Assembly: GCA_019247845.1 (NCBI GenBank)
Contig: JAFBAL010000044.1
Location: 1 to 64,000, forward strand
Length of the DNA: 64,000 bases
Origin: Alphaproteobacteria bacterium
Lineage (GTDB): Bacteria > Pseudomonadota > Alphaproteobacteria > Micropepsales > Micropepsaceae
Direction of reading: 5' to 3'
Of this stretch, positions 26,429 to 34,035 are shown piece by piece (within the stretch, counting starts at the first letter, position 1; each line of letters starts with the position of its first letter). The notes under the pieces were generated by a model that worked only from the letters and a program-made list of their open reading frames with translations, was not told the DNA's origin and searched no databases. Made by a program: the position numbers and the translations under genes.

Positions 26429-28021
26429 ATGACCGCCCCCAATACCACGCTTCTCTCCGTTATCGCCCATGCGCGTTCGGGCGCCGTGGAACAGGCCTGG
26501 CACTTGTTCCGCGAGGCCGGGTTCGAGGCCGCGCGCCACGATCCAGCGGCGCTGAGCGTCCTGGGGCGGCTGTTGAAGGACCGCGCCGCATCCGCCAAGG
26601 GCGCGGAAAGGCGCCAATCCTACCGCAAGGCCGCCGCCGCCTATGCGCGTGCCGGCACCATCTCCGGCGCGACCTATCCGCTGATCAACGCCGCGACACT
26701 GTCCCTGCTCGCGGGAGAGCGCAACCGCGCCAGGACGCTGGCGCGCCAGGTGCTCGAAAGAAGCGCGCGCGACGACGGCGAGGCGGAAACGCCCTATTGG
26801 CGCGAGGCTACGCGCGCGGAAGCCCATCTGCTGCTGGGCGACGTCGCGCAGGCCAGAAAGGACCTCGCCGCGGCCATCGCCCTGGCGCCGTCCGCCTACG
26901 AGGACCACGCCGCAACGCTTCGGCAGTTCGCGCTGGTCCTCGACGAGCTCGGACAGGACAAGACCTGGCTCGACGCCTGCCGGCCGCCGCGCACATTGCA
27001 TTTCGCGGGTCATATGGCACTCGCGCCGCGCAGCGCGGCCGTCGAGCGCGATATCCGCATCTTCCTCGAGCGCGAGCGGCTCGGCTTCGGCTACGGCGCG
27101 CTTGCCGCGGGCGCGGACATCCTCATCGCCGAAGCGCTGCTCGAAGCCGAAGCCGAGCTGCATCTCGTGCTGCCGTCGTCGAAGGAGCATTTCCGCGAAG
27201 CCTCGGTCGCGAGCGCCGGACGCGGCTGGGGCAGGCGCTTCGACAAGATCCTCAAGGACGCGGCGACGGTGCGGTTCATCACCCAGGACTGCGACCCGCT
27301 TTCTCCTCTCGCGATCCGTCTGGCCGCGGAGATCTCGATGGGGGCGGCCGCCATGCAGGCCGGCCTGCTGACCACCGAGGCGATCCAGCTCCTGATCCTG
27401 GAGGCCAAGAACCGGCAGAGCGGCGGCGCCGGCGTCAGCAACCTGATGGCTTCGACATGGCGCGCCAGCGGGCGGCGCCAGCATATCGTCGTCGCGCCGC
27501 GGGTGCATGCGCTTCGTTCGCCGCCGCAGCGCAAGACGAACAAGCATCTCGCCGCGATGCTTCGGATCAAGCTTCCCCCCGCGGCCTGGCATACGCCCTC
27601 CGTCCTGGCGCGCCTTTCGCGTCTTCTGGCCTCGAAACCGCAGCCCCTGCAATCGGCCCGCTGGAACGGCGACGACGTCTCGGTGGCGTTCGACACCGTG
27701 CAGCAGGCCGCCGGCGCGGCGCTGTCGGCAATGGCGCTGCTCGGCGGCATGGACGGCGCGCGCGTGGCCGGACACTACGCACTGGCCGAAACGCTGGCCG
27801 ATCCGTTCGGCGGCGCGCCGCTGCTCATCGGCACGGAGACGAAGCTCGCGGCCGACGTGTTGCGCTCGACCCCGCCCGGCGGCATCCATGTCAGCGAGGA
27901 TTTCGCGGCCGCGCTATGCAGCGGCGCCGCGCGGGACCGTCCGAGGACCGAGCTCGTGGGCGAGCTGCCGTCGGACAACGTCGAAAGCCCGATCCGGCTG
28001 TATTCGCTGCGTCCCGCCTAG
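26429..28021 (+). CDS. TPR (TRAFs-binding-like) / Rossmann (SLOG-like) / degenerate nucleotide-cyclase-like protein
   Basis: About 530 residues with three apparent parts. Residues 1-180 are helical repeats of the TRAFs-binding/TPR type (PLINAATLSLLAGERNRA). Residues 185-330 resemble a Rossmann/SLOG fold, with FAGHMALAPRS, then GFGYGALAAGADILIAEALL and ELHLVLPSSKEHF. Residues 400-525 resemble the second half of a class III cyclase domain (ARWNGDDVSVAF, RVAGHYA, ADPFGG, STPPGGIHVSEDFAAAL), but the metal-binding Asp region of the first half is not recognisable, so it looks catalytically dead. An in-frame GTG at 26390 is an alternative start. No function is established. Confidence 0.7.
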   Translation: MTAPNTTLLSVIAHARSGAVEQAWHLFREAGFEAARHDPAALSVLGRLLKDRAASAKGAERRQSYRKAAAAYARAGTISGATYPLINAATLSLLAGERNRARTLARQVLERSARDDGEAETPYWREATRAEAHLLLGDVAQARKDLAAAIALAPSAYEDHAATLRQFALVLDELGQDKTWLDACRPPRTLHFAGHMALAPRSAAVERDIRIFLERERLGFGYGALAAGADILIAEALLEAEAELHLVLPSSKEHFREASVASAGRGWGRRFDKILKDAATVRFITQDCDPLSPLAIRLAAEISMGAAAMQAGLLTTEAIQLLILEAKNRQSGGAGVSNLMASTWRASGRRQHIVVAPRVHALRSPPQRKTNKHLAAMLRIKLPPAAWHTPSVLARLSRLLASKPQPLQSARWNGDDVSVAFDTVQQAAGAALSAMALLGGMDGARVAGHYALAETLADPFGGAPLLIGTETKLAADVLRSTPPGGIHVSEDFAAALCSGAARDRPRTELVGELPSDNVESPIRLYSLRPA

Positions 28022-28689
28022 ACGATCAGCTCTTCCAGCCTTTGCGGCGCGACGATGAAGAGCGCATCATCGTCGCGGCGGATGATGCCGCGGCGCTCCA
28101 AGGCGTTGATCGTGCGCGATACCGTCTCGCGCGTGCTGTGCACGCGGACCGCCAGCGCGGCGATCACGGGCGACGGCCTGATGGTGCGGCCGTCGCCGGC
28201 CCGCGCCAGGCGCAGCAGCTCCATGTGAACGCGGCCCGCAACGGACATCGTCGTCTGCTCCACCATGCGCGTCGATGTGGCGTGCAGCTGCTTGAGCAGC
28301 GCCTTCGAGACCACGAGGCCGACGCAGCTATGCGCTTCGATGAGCCTGAGAAAATCGAGCGCGAGGAAAACGGCGGCCCGGACGGCCTCGACCGCGATGA
28401 CGTCGGCCTGCTGCGGCGACGGATCCGAAAGCGCCACCGCGCCGAAGAAGTCTCCGGGCAGGAATTCGTGAAGCAGGATTTCCTGGCCTTCCGAGCTGAA
28501 GGTCAGCGCATGCGCCCGGCCCGCGACCAGCAGGAACGTCGTGCCGGCCTTGTCGCCCTGCTTGAGAAGGATCGTCCTCACCGCAAAATGGCGGTCTTGC
28601 GCGCCTCGGGCGATGCTCGCCGCGATCTCGCCTGAGCAGGAGAAGACCTCACGCAAGAAGCTCGGAAGACTGACGGTAACGGACGACAC
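28018..28689 (-). CDS. Crp/Fnr-family transcription regulator
   Basis: Cyclic-nucleotide-binding-like sensor domain (LKQGDKAGTTFLLVAGRAHAL, PGDFFGAVAL) followed by a C-terminal winged helix whose recognition helix reads HSTRETVSRTINALERRGII. No cysteine cluster of the FNR kind is present, and the cAMP phosphate-binding Arg-Ser pair is not obvious, so the effector is unknown. The open frame extends to a TTG at 28740, but GTG at 28689 (VSSVTVSLPSFLREVF) is a more natural start. It converges on the TPR/pseudo-cyclase gene, the two stops sharing CTAG at 28018-28021. Confidence 0.88.
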   Translation of the reverse strand: MSSVTVSLPSFLREVFSCSGEIAASIARGAQDRHFAVRTILLKQGDKAGTTFLLVAGRAHALTFSSEGQEILLHEFLPGDFFGAVALSDPSPQQADVIAVEAVRAAVFLALDFLRLIEAHSCVGLVVSKALLKQLHATSTRMVEQTTMSVAGRVHMELLRLARAGDGRTIRPSPVIAALAVRVHSTRETVSRTINALERRGIIRRDDDALFIVAPQRLEELIV

Positions 28690-28768
28690 CCCAAAAGGCC
28701 CCGGTTGGCGCGCCACCAAGCTTGGAGCGAATTGGAACAATTGTCACGTTATGCGTTAGTCGCAAAAA

Positions 28769-28792
28769 AGGCCGGCTCAACCGAGCCGGCCT
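28769..28792 (-). terminator. Rho-independent terminator of the PRC-barrel-like gene
   Basis: A perfect 10-bp stem AGGCCGGCTC / GAGCCGGCCT with a 4-base loop, followed on the minus strand by a run of T (A-tract 28764-28769 on the plus strand). It lies 22 bases past the stop of the leftward gene at 28814. Confidence 0.88.
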
Positions 28793-28813
28793 CTCAGGCT
28801 GTATGATCCGCTG

Positions 28814-29416
28814 CTAGCCCTGCGGCGCGGCGGGCAGCGCCTGTATCTGGTCGGCGCTCAGCTGCGCGACCACGACGTTCCTCGACTGATCGTAGCTCAG
28901 CTGGTTCGCATCGATCGCGACGATCTTGCTCTGCGCGCCGAGCAGCGCGACGTCGAGCGCCTGCGCCTTGCCGTCGGTTCCGGTCACGACCTTCTGCACC
29001 GCGCCGACAGCCTGGCCGTTGTTCGTCTCGACGCTCGCATTGACCAAGGTTTGCGGCGGGTTGGCGATCTGCGCCAGCGTCACCGTGCTCGTCGCCGCCT
29101 GTGGCCCTTCGGCCGTGTTGGAAGCCTGCTTGTCGTTGGGGCTCTGCGTGGTCGAGGCGCCTTCGACCGCAGGAGCGCCTTCGCTCGTGGCAGGAGCGCT
29201 CGCGGCTTGTGTATTCGACGGCATCGTCGTCGAGGACGCGCCTGCGACCGTGGTCGTCGAGGACTGCTGCGCCTTGGCCAGCTGTTGCGCGTTCAGATCG
29301 TCGGTCTGCTTATCCTCAGCCGGCGTCGAAGGATGATGCGTGAAAGCGATTGCCGGTGTGGCGAGCGCGAGCCCCACAATCGCGGCGCCTCCCAAGGCTA
29401 GAGTTTTGAACTTCAT
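28814..29416 (-). CDS. Exported PRC-barrel-like protein, predicted stress regulon member
   Basis: A 200-residue exported protein: signal peptide MKFKTLALGGAAIVGLALATPAIA, a long low-complexity Ala/Ser/Thr/Gln linker (about 30-115), and a C-terminal domain of about 70 residues (VNASVETNNGQAVGAVQKVV, ALDVALLGAQSKIVAIDANQL) resembling a PRC-barrel fold. I chose the ATG at 29416 because GGGAG lies seven bases upstream; the ATG at 29422 directly abuts it. An EcfG-type promoter lies 60 bases upstream, so it should be induced by general stress. The precise role is unknown. Confidence 0.75.
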   Translation of the reverse strand: MKFKTLALGGAAIVGLALATPAIAFTHHPSTPAEDKQTDDLNAQQLAKAQQSSTTTVAGASSTTMPSNTQAASAPATSEGAPAVEGASTTQSPNDKQASNTAEGPQAATSTVTLAQIANPPQTLVNASVETNNGQAVGAVQKVVTGTDGKAQALDVALLGAQSKIVAIDANQLSYDQSRNVVVAQLSADQIQALPAAPQG

Positions 29417-29475
29417 TTCCATCTCCCAATTTTTTTCGAGATGACCGTGGAGCGAGCTCGGCCGGTCCAACTGAA

Positions 29476-29500
29476 AACGCATGTTCACCATGCCGGTTCC
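29476..29500 (-). promoter_or_regulatory. EcfG-type promoter for the PRC-barrel-like gene
   Basis: On the minus strand, GGAAC (29500-29496), 16 bases, then CGTT (29479-29476): an exact match to the alphaproteobacterial general-stress sigma consensus. It lies 60 bases upstream of the start codon at 29416. Confidence 0.82.
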
Positions 29501-29593
29501 GGTGCAACGCGCGAACAAAGGGGAACCTTTCCCGCCGGGACGAGTTGAAATTTTCGACAGGAGCAGCGCAGACACTGCCCGCCGCATTACGAC

Positions 29594-29618
29594 GGAACGG
29601 CCGCGCCGAGCGCACGTT
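29594..29618 (+). promoter_or_regulatory. EcfG-type promoter for the 98-residue protein gene
   Basis: GGAAC (29594-29598), 16 bases, CGTT (29615-29618), exact consensus, 28 bases before the ATG at 29646. With the promoter at 29476-29500 it makes this a divergent pair of stress genes. Confidence 0.82.
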
Positions 29619-29645
29619 TGAAAAATAAAAATAGAAGGCGAACCG

Positions 29646-29942
29646 ATGGCGAAAGCGAAACTCCTCGAAGACATCAAGGCCGATCCCGCCCGCTTCTATC
29701 CGGCGCCCAGCGACGTGGTGCGCGACCGACGGTTCTCCGACACCGAGCGGCTGGAGATCCTGGAGGCCTGGGAGCGCGACGCCCGAGCCCTGGCTGTGGC
29801 CGACGACGAAGGCATGACGGGCGGCGAGCCGAGCCGGCTCAAGACCGTCGTGAAGGCGCGGATGGAGGTCCAGGAGCGGGTCTCCGGCGACATCGGCTAT
29901 CGCGAGACCGGCAAGTTCGGCGGCGGCCAGGCGGGCCAATAG
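29646..29942 (+). CDS. Conserved 98-residue protein, predicted stress regulon member
   Basis: A soluble, charged, helical protein with the segment LLEDIKADPARFYPAPSDVVRD followed by RLEILEAWERDARAL. This pattern is familiar from small alphaproteobacterial proteins of unknown function. The start has AAGG upstream and follows a consensus EcfG promoter. No catalytic motif is visible. Confidence 0.78.
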   Translation: MAKAKLLEDIKADPARFYPAPSDVVRDRRFSDTERLEILEAWERDARALAVADDEGMTGGEPSRLKTVVKARMEVQERVSGDIGYRETGKFGGGQAGQ

Positions 29943-29970
29943 CCCGCAATCGCCTAAACAGCTGTTTTAT

Positions 29971-30052
29971 CTGGGGAAAGTGGAGCGGACACCCGACGCG
30001 GGGCTGTCGAAGGGGCTGGGGCGTACCGGATCAGACGTCCGCTCTGCCCCAG
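29971..30052. repeat. Imperfect inverted repeat in a convergent intergenic gap
   Basis: Arms CTGGGG...GAGCGGAC (29971-29990) and GTCCGCTCTGCCCCAG (30037-30052) pair over 14 bases, with a short internal bulge and a loop of about 46 bases. It occupies the 162-bp gap between two convergent genes and might fold as a bidirectional transcription end, though no U-tract is present. Confidence 0.4.
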
Positions 30053-30104
30053 GAAATGCGTGGCATCGGGATTGGTTCCCGAGAAGATCGAAAAATTCGT
30101 GCCG

Positions 30105-30278
30105 CTACGCCGGCCCCTTGCGGCCCAGCACCGTCACGGCCGCGCTGGCGACCAGAAGCACCAGGAAAACCCCCAGGAACACCTTGGCGATAAGTCCCGC
30201 GGTGCCGGCCAGGGCATAGAACCCCAGATAGCCGGCGACCGCGGAAAGCACCAGGAACGTGAGCGCCCAACCCAGCAT
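30105..30278 (-). CDS. DUF1328 small membrane protein
   Basis: A 57-residue, two-helix membrane protein read by eye: it starts MLGWALTFLVLSAVAGYLGF, continues AGTAGLIAKVFLGVFLVLLV and ends LGRKGPA. This is the DUF1328/YtjA pattern, a small family often induced by stress. The ATG is at 30278, four bases after the phyR stop, so it is presumably cotranscribed with phyR from the EcfG-type promoter. Confidence 0.85.
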   Translation of the reverse strand: MLGWALTFLVLSAVAGYLGFYALAGTAGLIAKVFLGVFLVLLVASAAVTVLGRKGPA

Positions 30279-30282
30279 AAGC

Positions 30283-31074
30283 CTATGCCGCTTTTTCGCG
30301 TTGGGGATGGAAGAACAAGGCCTGGCCGACCGTGGCCTGGATGGTTTCCGGCAGGAACGGCTTGGCGATCAGGTAGGCGGGCTCGGGCCGTTCGCCGGTC
30401 AGGAGCTTTTCCGGATAGGCCGTGACGAAGATGACCGGGATGTCGAAGCTGGAAAGGATCTCGCTGACCGCGTCGATGCCCGAGCCGCCTTCTCCGAGAT
30501 TGATGTCCGCCAGCACAAGGCCCGGCCGCTCGGCGCGCGCCATGGCGACCGCCTCGTCGCGGGTCGCGGCCTTGGCGACGACCTTGTGACCGAGCTCCAC
30601 CAAAAGGCTTTCCAGGTCGAGCGCGATGATCGGCTCGTCCTCGATGATCAGCACGCGCGAGGCGAGCAGCCGGTCGATCACCTCCTGCGCCTCCAATATC
30701 GCCCGCTCGACCTGCTGCGGCGTCTGGCGAAGGATATAGGCGGCTTCCTCGAGGCTGAACGCCTCGACGGAGGTGAGCAGGACCGCGGCGCGCTTGGGGG
30801 CCTCGACCGCTTTCAGCAGTCCGTCCGGCCGTGTGGCATGCTGGTCGGGGGCCGTGTCGCGGTTGGCCTTTTCGTCGTCCGACCAGCGGTCCTGGAAGGC
30901 GCGGTAAAGGCCGACGCGCGCAGGCACGCCCTCGCCCAAAGCCTGTTCGCCGGAAAGCAGGCCGGCCAAAGTGGCGCGCACCGAGGCGTCGCCGCGCTCC
31001 TGCGTACCCGTGAGCGCGCGGCCGTAACGCCGCAGATATGGCAAGTGCGGCGCAACCGTCTCTTTCATTCCCAT
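30283..31074 (-). CDS. phyR: General stress response regulator PhyR (sigma-mimic anti-anti-sigma factor)
   Basis: Response regulator whose N-terminal half mimics an ECF sigma factor (about 1-135) and whose C-terminal half is a receiver domain. Receiver residues are acidic EDE at 145-147, phospho-acceptor Asp190 in LADINLGEG, Thr218 and Lys238 in AKPF. When phosphorylated, PhyR binds NepR and releases EcfG. The start is ATG at 31074 (MGMKET) or the in-frame ATG at 31068. It is divergent from nepR-ecfG, each side having its own EcfG-type promoter. Confidence 0.96.
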   Translation of the reverse strand: MGMKETVAPHLPYLRRYGRALTGTQERGDASVRATLAGLLSGEQALGEGVPARVGLYRAFQDRWSDDEKANRDTAPDQHATRPDGLLKAVEAPKRAAVLLTSVEAFSLEEAAYILRQTPQQVERAILEAQEVIDRLLASRVLIIEDEPIIALDLESLLVELGHKVVAKAATRDEAVAMARAERPGLVLADINLGEGGSGIDAVSEILSSFDIPVIFVTAYPEKLLTGERPEPAYLIAKPFLPETIQATVGQALFFHPQREKAA

Positions 31075-31120
31075 CCGTAAGGGACTCCTCTTCGACAGAC
31101 GCAGAAAAGCTCCAACCGGG

Positions 31121-31145
31121 AACGCGCGCTAGAGGAATAAGTTCC
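31121..31145 (-). promoter_or_regulatory. EcfG-type promoter for phyR
   Basis: Minus-strand GGAAC (31145-31141), 16 bases, CGTT (31124-31121), 47 bases upstream of the phyR start. Its -35 element is only 7 bases from that of the opposing nepR promoter, so the two sigma-binding sites are back to back. Confidence 0.85.
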
Positions 31146-31152
31146 GTCCGCG

Positions 31153-31177
31153 GGAACCTTCCTCCGGGCGACACGTT
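31153..31177 (+). promoter_or_regulatory. EcfG-type promoter for nepR-ecfG
   Basis: GGAAC (31153-31157), 16 bases, CGTT (31174-31177), 85 bases upstream of the nepR ATG. This gives the positive autoregulation typical of ecfG loci. Confidence 0.85.
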
Positions 31178-31261
31178 AGGGCTGCTCAGGGGTTTGAAAC
31201 GCCCTCCTGGGGCACCTTCACACAAGGTCGGGATTGCAACGCCCGCCCGCTGCGTCGGAGA

Positions 31262-31489
31262 ATGGTCTTGTCGAGTCTGCAAGCAAATCGGACCGGGAAC
31301 TTGTCAAACGACGACAACCCAGACAGTGGGAAATCACGCGCGGTGCGGGCGCGTCAACGCGCCATCGGCCGCGAGCTGCGGCGCATCTATGACGGCGTGG
31401 TGAACGAGCCCGTTCCGGACGAGTTCCTCGACCTGCTTCGCAAGATGGACGATGCGGACGGCGTCGGCGACAGGAAGAAGTCCTCCTGA
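31262..31489 (+). CDS. nepR: Anti-sigma factor NepR
   Basis: A 75-residue protein whose core, IGRELRRIYDGVVNEPVPDEFLDLL, has the two helices by which NepR binds either EcfG or PhyR. It holds EcfG inactive in unstressed cells. The N-terminal 30 residues are variable and probably disordered, so the exact start (ATG 31262, abutting GGAGA) is not certain. The stop shares one base with the ecfG ATG (TGATG), keeping sigma and anti-sigma production coupled. Confidence 0.93.
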   Translation: MVLSSLQANRTGNLSNDDNPDSGKSRAVRARQRAIGRELRRIYDGVVNEPVPDEFLDLLRKMDDADGVGDRKKSS

Positions 31490-32151
31490 TGTCGCGCACA
31501 GAGCTCCAGCCCCAGCCGCAAGAAGAGCGCGAGACCCAGCCGGCTCCCGATTTCAAGACGGACCTGCTGGCGCTGGTCCCGTTCCTGCGCGCTTTCGCGC
31601 GCTCGCTGACCGGCAACTACGAAGCCGCCGACGACCTCGTCCAGGAGACGCTGGTCAAGGCCTGGCAGTCGCGCGACACCTTCGAGATGGGTACCAACCT
31701 GAAGGCCTGGCTGTTCACCATCCTGCGCAACCAGTTCTATTCGGACCGCCGCCGCGCCTGGCGCCAGGCGCCGTGGGACCAGGACGCGGCCGAGCGCATG
31801 CCGGGCACGAGCCAGGATCAGAACTGGGCCGCGGATCTCAGCGATACGGCCCGCGCCTTGAAGCTTCTGCCCGACGAGCAGCGCGAAGCGCTGATTCTCG
31901 TCGGTGCCGGCGGCTTCTCCTACATGGACGCGGCCAACATCGTGAAATGCAACGTGGGAACGGTGAAAAGCCGGGTGGCGCGTGCGCGCAAGGCGCTGCT
32001 CGCAATCCTTGAGCGGCAGGATAGTCTACCCTCTCGACAGCGGCCGGATGAGGGAGAAGCCGCCCGTGATATCATGGCACAGCTTGACGAACTGGCTCCG
32101 AGCCGGCAGTCGGATGCGCCCGCGAGACGGCGAAAGGGGCATGCCGGCTAG
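31489..32151 (+). CDS. ecfG: General stress response ECF sigma factor EcfG
   Basis: ECF sigma factor of the EcfG group (220 residues). The sigma-2 region has NYEAADDLVQETLVKAWQS and TNLKAWLFTILRNQFYSDRRR; the sigma-4 region has LPDEQREALILVGAGGFSY and CNVGTVKSRVARARKAL. It directs RNA polymerase to GGAAC-N16-CGTT promoters, several of which lie within 3 kb. A C-terminal extension of about 40 residues past region 4 is charged and overlaps the kinase start by 11 bases. Confidence 0.96.
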   Translation: MSRTELQPQPQEERETQPAPDFKTDLLALVPFLRAFARSLTGNYEAADDLVQETLVKAWQSRDTFEMGTNLKAWLFTILRNQFYSDRRRAWRQAPWDQDAAERMPGTSQDQNWAADLSDTARALKLLPDEQREALILVGAGGFSYMDAANIVKCNVGTVKSRVARARKALLAILERQDSLPSRQRPDEGEAARDIMAQLDELAPSRQSDAPARRRKGHAG

Positions 32152-33826
32152 CCGCGCGCCCTCCCTTCGCTTCCGGCTGTTCCTGACCGTCACACTCGCT
32201 CTTTTCCCGATCGTGGTCGTCAGCGTGCTGCAAGGCATCGAGCGCGCCCGCGTCGACGGCGCCAATGTCCGCGACCGGCTGGTGCAGACCGCGCGCATCG
32301 CGGCTTCGTCGGAAGAGAACGTGCTGGCGTCCAGCGAGCAGATCCTGCGCACGCTGGCCAGCGTGGACGACGTGCGCAACGTGACGCCCGAATGCGACCG
32401 CGCTCTGGCCGACGTGCTGATCGGCGTGCGTTTCCTCACCAATCTGGCGCGCATCGACCGCGACGGCAAGGTGGTCTGCGCCGCCATCCCCAAGGCGAAG
32501 GGGATGAAGGCAAATGCGATATTCGACGCCGCCCGCAAGAGCGGGATGTTCACCGTCAGCGGCCAGATCATGAGCCCGGTGACGCACCAGCCGGTGATCG
32601 GCACGATGCTGCCCGTCTATGACGCCAAGGGCCGTTTCGACGGCGCGGTCAGCGTCGCGGTCAACGCGCGCTGGCTGACCCATATCCTCAAGACGCGCGA
32701 CCTGCCGCATGGCGCGGTGATCGCCGTCTTCGACCGCCACGGCCAGGTCATCGCCGCCAACGACAACGCGGTCGCGCACGACCTGTTTTCGACCTTGCCG
32801 GAGCAGCAGGCGCTGCGCGGCGGGCTGGAGACGCGCGACGACAGCAGGAACAAGTCCTGGGTCTTCGCCGCGGCGCCCCTTGTCGGGAACAACGTGTTCG
32901 TGGGATTGGCCATGCGCCAGTCGAAGCTCTTCGCGCCCACCTATCTGCGCGTGGGCACGGACTTCCTGCTGCCGATCCTGATGATCGGGCTGGCCTGGGT
33001 CGCGATCTGGTTCGCCACCGACCGCCAGATCACCCAGTGGATCAACTATCTCAGGCGCATCGCGGCCGCCTATCGCGGCGGCCATTACGGCGCCAAGCCT
33101 GCCTTGGAGGACGCACCGGTCGAGTTCAAGCTTCTGGGCACCGCGATGGAAGAGATGGCCGCAGGCATCCAGGACCGCGACAGGAAGCTCCGCGACGCCA
33201 TCGCGCAGAAGACGCTGCTGATCCGCGAGACCCATCACCGGGTGAAGAACAATCTGCAGATCGTAATGAGCCTGCTCAGCCTTCAGTCCAACCAGATGCC
33301 GGACTCTGCGGTCAAGGAAGCCCTGTCCCAGGCGCAGGCGCGCATCGATGCGCTCGCGCTGGTCCACCGCCTGCTGCACGAGGTCGAGGACCAGACAACG
33401 GTCGACGTGCAGCGCCTGCTGGGCGAGCTCACCCGCAAGATCTCCGAGAGCATGACGGTCGAAGACTCGCACATCTCGACCGAGGTGGCGTCGGTGAGCA
33501 GCAATGTGCTGGGCGAGATCGCCGTTCCCATCGCGCTGTTCACGGTGGAAGCGCTGATGAACATCTTCAAGTACGCGTATCCGCCGGAGCGCAAGGGCGG
33601 CGCGGTCAAGGTCATGCTCGAACGGCGCGACGACGGCAAGCTGCGCCTGGCCATCGAGGACGACGGCGTCGGCTATGCTCCCGAAGGCATCAAGCCCGGC
33701 ATCGGAAGCCGGCTGCTCGGCGTGTTCGCGCGCCAGGTGCGCGGCACCGCATCCGTCGACTCCGTGCCGGGGCGCGGCACGAGGGTCGAGCTGATCTTCG
33801 AAGATCCGGAGCGTGCCGCCGCTTAG
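32141..33826 (+). CDS. Membrane sensor histidine kinase (HisKA_2 type), likely PhyR kinase
   Basis: A 561-residue kinase: transmembrane helix at about 10-30, a periplasmic Cache-like sensor (about 35-270), a second membrane helix at about 270-290, a HAMP-like linker, then the HisKA_2 box THHRVKNNLQ around His365, and a HATPase domain with EALMNIFKYA and DDGVGYAPEG. HisKA_2/HWE kinases are the usual PhyR kinases, and the position right after ecfG supports that. ATG 32141 has AAAGGGG upstream; longer in-frame starts lie in ecfG and add no domain. Confidence 0.9.
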   Translation: MPASRAPSLRFRLFLTVTLALFPIVVVSVLQGIERARVDGANVRDRLVQTARIAASSEENVLASSEQILRTLASVDDVRNVTPECDRALADVLIGVRFLTNLARIDRDGKVVCAAIPKAKGMKANAIFDAARKSGMFTVSGQIMSPVTHQPVIGTMLPVYDAKGRFDGAVSVAVNARWLTHILKTRDLPHGAVIAVFDRHGQVIAANDNAVAHDLFSTLPEQQALRGGLETRDDSRNKSWVFAAAPLVGNNVFVGLAMRQSKLFAPTYLRVGTDFLLPILMIGLAWVAIWFATDRQITQWINYLRRIAAAYRGGHYGAKPALEDAPVEFKLLGTAMEEMAAGIQDRDRKLRDAIAQKTLLIRETHHRVKNNLQIVMSLLSLQSNQMPDSAVKEALSQAQARIDALALVHRLLHEVEDQTTVDVQRLLGELTRKISESMTVEDSHISTEVASVSSNVLGEIAVPIALFTVEALMNIFKYAYPPERKGGAVKVMLERRDDGKLRLAIEDDGVGYAPEGIKPGIGSRLLGVFARQVRGTASVDSVPGRGTRVELIFEDPERAAA

Positions 33827-33990
33827 GGCGAGAAATAGATGAAATAGACGATCGCGAGCGCCGCGAGCGCCGCCGACAGGCTGATGGCAAGGACATAACG
33901 CGCGCCCAGCCCCGTCTGCGCCTGGCGCGCTTCGGTGGTGGACAATTCGGTGTGGGCTTCGCCGTCCGGCGTCGTGACGTTCCTATCCAT
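33823..33990 (-). CDS. Small C-terminally anchored membrane protein
   Basis: A 55-residue protein, MDRNVTTPDGEAHTEL..., with a single hydrophobic helix at the very C-terminus (YVLAISLSAALAALAIVYFI). It converges with the kinase gene; both stops use TTAG at 33823-33826. A near-consensus EcfG promoter is just upstream. The longer reading from 34086 would overlap the DUF992 promoter and is less likely. Function unknown. Confidence 0.65.
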   Translation of the reverse strand: MDRNVTTPDGEAHTELSTTEARQAQTGLGARYVLAISLSAALAALAIVYFIYFSP

Positions 33991-33998
33991 GACTGTAA

Positions 33999-34024
33999 AA
34001 CGCGGCGCAGTCTCAAAGGGTTGC
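33999..34024 (-). promoter_or_regulatory. Near-consensus EcfG-type promoter for the 55-residue membrane protein
   Basis: Minus strand GCAAC (34024-34020, one mismatch to GGAAC), 17 bases, CGTT (34002-33999), ending nine bases before the ATG at 33990. The spacing implies a very short or absent leader, so this is a weaker call than the exact-match sites nearby. Confidence 0.5.
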
Positions 34025-34035
34025 ATCGTTCGACG

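Noticed and set aside
25340-27889. 849-residue minus-strand open frame opposite gspK and the pseudo-cyclase gene
   Set aside because: Crosses two genes and a probable promoter region on the other strand, and has the compositional bias of an antisense frame in high-GC DNA.
28734-28747. GGAACAATTGTCAC upstream of the Crp gene as a definite operator
   Set aside because: Only one half-site matches GTGA/TCAC; retained only as a hint of autoregulation within another finding.
29515-29545. A further EcfG-like GGAAC upstream of the 98-residue gene
   Set aside because: The GGAAC near 29522 has no CGTT at 16-17 bases; the nearest GTT is misplaced, so it is not a consensus promoter.
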